Below are positions 61,469-64,000 of a stretch of DNA of 64,000 bases, piece by piece. How positions within the stretch are numbered: position 1 is the stretch's first letter; the number at the start of each line of letters is the position of its first letter. Source of the stretch: CAYMZZ01 sp046297935. GTDB lineage: Bacteria; Bacteroidota; Bacteroidia; Chitinophagales; Chitinophagaceae. The DNA lies in NCBI GenBank assembly GCA_046297935.1, contig JBKBHA010000008.1, positions 1 through 64,000 of the forward strand. Direction: 5' to 3'. The notes below the pieces were generated by a model. That model had not been told where the DNA came from, ran no database searches, and worked only from the letters and a program-made list of their open reading frames with translations. A program made the translations under genes and the position numbers.

Positions 61469-62110
61469 TTATAGTTCCTTCAAATTGAAGTTTCTCCAAC
61501 GCACTTTTATTCCTCCGCCGTCATGTATCTGCAATGCAATAAATCCGTTCCCTTCTCCAATTTTGTCATCCGTCAGGTTGATCATTTGCTTTCCATTCAA
61601 CCAGGTAGTTACAGTGCCGCCCTCTACTCTGATTCGAAGTTTATTCCAGTCGCCCGGCTTCAACGCTTTTTCGGCAATCGAATCCGGCTGAATCAACCAG
61701 CCTCTTCCGTACGACTCGTAAATGCCGCCGGTATGCATGCCTGCCGGCGCCACTTCTACCTGCCAGCCGCTAATCTTCACGCCTTCAATAGAAGATCGGA
61801 AAAAGACGCCGCTATTGCCATTCGCCTCCTGTTTAAATTCAAGCGTGAGGTCAAAATTTTTGTAGGAACGATTGGTTGAAAGATATCCATAAGCCTTGTC
61901 GGGACCACTTTCGCAAACGAGCTGACCATTTTCCACATACCATTTCTCCGTGCCGTGGATAGTCCAGCCATCCAGATTTTTTCCATTGAACAAACTGCTC
62001 TTCTTTTGTGCGAATCCGGCAAAAGAAAACAAGAACAGGCATATGGCCGGCAACAACAGGCGGCTTATCGCCACGACAGGCCGTATTTTGAATGGCTTTG
62101 TGAGCTTCAT
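61469..62110 (-). CDS. Exported DUF1080 (3-keto-disaccharide hydrolase-like) protein
   Basis: The protein has 213 residues and a signal peptide (ISRLLLPAICLFLFSFAGFAQ). LFNGKNLDGWTIHGTEKWYV and GVFFRSSIEGVKISGWQVE-type segments are typical of DUF1080, a beta-jelly-roll family acting on sugar substrates. It forms a unit with the dipeptidase gene upstream on the same strand (32 nt). The ATG at 62110 is the one that opens the signal peptide; two other ATG lie close upstream. Confidence 0.9.
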   Translation of the reverse strand: MKLTKPFKIRPVVAISRLLLPAICLFLFSFAGFAQKKSSLFNGKNLDGWTIHGTEKWYVENGQLVCESGPDKAYGYLSTNRSYKNFDLTLEFKQEANGNSGVFFRSSIEGVKISGWQVEVAPAGMHTGGIYESYGRGWLIQPDSIAEKALKPGDWNKLRIRVEGGTVTTWLNGKQMINLTDDKIGEGNGFIALQIHDGGGIKVRWRNFNLKEL

Positions 62111-62142
62111 AGATACCAAAAGTTTGTAGTTAATATAATCGT

Positions 62143-63342
62143 CTATTTGAAATTAGCTTTCATAACCCGGATCACATTTTTACCCAGTATCTTCTTCACA
62201 GACTTTCTACTGAACCCTCTGCGCATCAGTTCTTCGGTAATAGCTCCATACCGGCTCACATCTTCCAGTCCCTTTGGCACAGAGCTAACCCCATCGTAAT
62301 CCGCTCCTAGCCCAACATAATCGACCCCAACCAGCCTGGCGATGTATTCAATATGATCCACTACCTCTTTAATGCCGGGTCGCACTTCCTCCATCTTCAG
62401 CTTCTGATATACTGCCCATGCCCTTCGCATCATGGCGCTGTCGCCGCCGGCAACGCGTAAAAGCGAATCCTGTACCCTTGTTCTATTTACCCGCAGCCAT
62501 TCGCCTCGCTGATCATATTCGGCGCTGATAAATCCAGAATAAAAATTGATACAAATCACGCCTTTGTTAGCTGCTACCGCCCTTATCTGTTCGTCCTTTA
62601 AATTGCGAAATACTGGACAAATACTATAAACGGAACTATGCGAAAGCAACACGGGTTTTGTGGTAACCGACAGCGCATCGTAAAAAGCCTCTTCCCCAAC
62701 ATGCGAGAGATCTACCATTACGCCCAGTTCATTGAGCCGGCGAACAACGGCTTTGCCAAACTCGCTCAGCCCCTTTTTCAGGTCCTTTTTTTCTCCACGT
62801 TCCGCCGCGGTTTCATCCATTGCACTGCTGGCCCAACTGGTACTGTTGTTCCACGTGAGGGTTAAATAGCGCATGCCTCTTCGAGCCAGGTTCTCCAGTT
62901 TTAGCAGATCGTCTTCGATCATATGGCCCCCTTCTACGCCAATAAAAAAGACCAGCTTGTTCATGCGAATACCCTTTTTCATTTCATGAACAGACCGGGC
63001 CAGCGTCATTTGCTGGTGATTGCGCAATACCAACAATTCAAGGGAATCAATCTCCTGATTGGCGTCGGCATAAAAACCTGCAGGATTGCGGGCAGTTTCG
63101 CTTGTCCAGACCGACATAAACTGCACATTCATGCCACCTGACCGCCATCGGTACAGATCGCTATGTCCGGTGGAGAGTAGTTGAGACAAATCTTTTCCTT
63201 CGAGCGTTTGCTCTGTCAGCGCATCGTTGTGAGTATCTACCAGTGTAGCCTTCCGGTGAAAGCGTTCGAGGTTTTGCGAATGCGCTGCATCGGCAATCAA
63301 CAGGAATAAAAAAAACAGGAAGGAGTATATTCGGAGTTTCAT
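62143..63342 (-). CDS. Exported membrane dipeptidase (peptidase family M19)
   Basis: The protein has 399 residues with a signal peptide (MKLRIYSFLFFLFLLIADAAHS). The metal-site VDTHNDALTEQTLEG (HxD), the later GVEGGHMIEDDL, VDLSHVGEEAF and LLSHSSVYSICP (two His) match renal dipeptidase. It cleaves dipeptides (and some D-amino acid links) in the periplasm. It probably shares a transcript with the DUF1080 gene. Confidence 0.93.
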   Translation of the reverse strand: MKLRIYSFLFFLFLLIADAAHSQNLERFHRKATLVDTHNDALTEQTLEGKDLSQLLSTGHSDLYRWRSGGMNVQFMSVWTSETARNPAGFYADANQEIDSLELLVLRNHQQMTLARSVHEMKKGIRMNKLVFFIGVEGGHMIEDDLLKLENLARRGMRYLTLTWNNSTSWASSAMDETAAERGEKKDLKKGLSEFGKAVVRRLNELGVMVDLSHVGEEAFYDALSVTTKPVLLSHSSVYSICPVFRNLKDEQIRAVAANKGVICINFYSGFISAEYDQRGEWLRVNRTRVQDSLLRVAGGDSAMMRRAWAVYQKLKMEEVRPGIKEVVDHIEYIARLVGVDYVGLGADYDGVSSVPKGLEDVSRYGAITEELMRRGFSRKSVKKILGKNVIRVMKANFK

Positions 63343-63356
63343 TAAAACAAATCGGA

Positions 63357-63415
63357 GAAAATGGGTGAGCGTATAACGGCCTATTCTCGCAACCGTCTAC
63401 AAATTACCCATTTTC
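63357..63415 (-). terminator. Inverted repeat downstream of accC
   Basis: GAAAATGGGT (63357-63366) pairs with ACCCATTTTC (63406-63415) around a 39-nt loop, in the gap between accC and the dipeptidase gene. It may be a terminator, but the T-tract is poor. Confidence 0.5.
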
Positions 63416-63433
63416 CCCGTTCGGTTCCAATAT

Positions 63434-64000
63434 TTATTTCATCTTGAAGCCTTCGAGGAATTTGGTGTTGAAATCACCACTCCTGAATCGCTCATCCTGC
63501 ATCAATTGCAGGTGAAACGGAATGGTTGTTTTTACACCTTCTATCACATACTCGCTCAATGCGCGGTACATGGTATCAATTGCCTCATTTCTGGTTCGTG
63601 CTACTGTGATCAGTTTACCGATCATGGAATCGTAGTAAGGAGGAATTACATAGCCAGCGTACACATGACTATCTACACGCACACCGTGCCCACCAGGCTG
63701 GTGGAGGGTGGTGATGCGGCCTGGTGATGGGCGAAAATCATTGTAGGGATCTTCGGCATTGATGCGGCATTCAATTGAATGCATTTGCGGAATATAATCA
63801 TCGCCGGAAATGCGTTCACCCATGGCAATCTTGATCTGTTCTTTGATCAAATCAAAATTGATGACTTCCTCGGTTACGCAATGCTCCACCTGAATCCTGG
63901 TATTCATTTCCATGAAGTAGAAATTGCGGTGCTTATCTACCAGGAATTCAATTGTACCAACGCTTTCATAGTTGATGGCTGCGGCTGCTTTCTTTGCGGC
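63434..64000 (-). CDS. accC: Acetyl-CoA carboxylase, biotin carboxylase subunit (partial, 5' end outside window)
   Basis: The C-terminal 188 residues are present; the frame continues to the window edge. The ATP-grasp end NFYFMEMNTRIQVEHCVTEEV, the C-terminal ERISGDDYIPQMHSIECRINAEDP, and PGRITTLHQPGGHGVRVDSHVYAG match AccC. It carboxylates biotin on AccB for fatty acid synthesis. The stop at 63434 gives the expected short tail (NTKFLEGFKMK). Other biotin-carboxylase domain proteins are longer at the C-terminus. Confidence 0.93.
   Translation of the reverse strand, partial: AAKKAAAAINYESVGTIEFLVDKHRNFYFMEMNTRIQVEHCVTEEVINFDLIKEQIKIAMGERISGDDYIPQMHSIECRINAEDPYNDFRPSPGRITTLHQPGGHGVRVDSHVYAGYVIPPYYDSMIGKLITVARTRNEAIDTMYRALSEYVIEGVKTTIPFHLQLMQDERFRSGDFNTKFLEGFKMK

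Overview
The window is chromosomal DNA from a member of the Bacteroidota, most likely the family Chitinophagaceae. This rests on the str/S10/spc ribosomal gene order, promoters with the Bacteroidota -7 box (TAnnTTTG) and -33 TTG, almost no Shine-Dalgarno sequences, DUF4382, GLPGLI-like, DUF1080 and DUF3857/transglutaminase proteins, and a type III glutamine synthetase. No tRNA, rRNA, insertion sequence or CRISPR array was found.

Layout. 1-395 holds hairpin-forming direct repeats and the secY terminator. 396-12695 is the S10-spc operon on the minus strand (rpsJ to secY, 22 genes). It is interrupted by a terminator and a 400-nt structured leader between rpsJ and rplC. 12.8-17.3 kb carries exported proteins, a beta-helix protein and a flippase-like membrane protein. 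fusA (17.6-19.8 kb) has its own promoter. 20.1-26.5 kb is a TetR-controlled RND efflux operon with two matching palindromic operators, and a FrnE/DsbA-like gene faces it. A histone H1-like gene and rpsG-rpsL follow at 27.3-28.8 kb, so the str and S10 genes, normally contiguous in this phylum, are split by two insertions.

28.9-36.1 kb: ilvE, a small protein resembling DNA polymerase III psi, rdgB, an ECF sigma factor with a probable anti-sigma factor, a thioesterase, aroE overlapping a ComA-like gene, and a TPR protein. 36.4-42.9 kb: small exported proteins around an 82-bp tandem duplication of a terminator, then yidC, pyrG and an exported amidohydrolase. 43.0-52.1 kb: a 1250-residue TPR/DUF3857/transglutaminase protein, a lipoprotein, proC, an array of eight 51-bp hairpin repeats, an AT-rich orphan gene and purL. 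52.2-55.4 kb: three overlapping genes (polytopic membrane protein, APH-fold kinase, HAD hydrolase), the best candidate for an undescribed functional module. 55.5-64 kb: an exported patatin, adjacent GSII and GSIII glutamine synthetases, an alpha/beta hydrolase, a 49-bp perfect inverted repeat, a DUF1080 protein, an M19 dipeptidase and the 3' part of accC.

Most genes are housekeeping (translation, Sec/YidC membrane insertion, nitrogen assimilation, CTP, purine, proline, shikimate and branched-chain amino-acid metabolism). The less explained material is regulatory DNA (the rpsJ-rplC leader, TetR operators), repeat families and the 52-55 kb module. All assignments come from reading sequence motifs; no database search was run.
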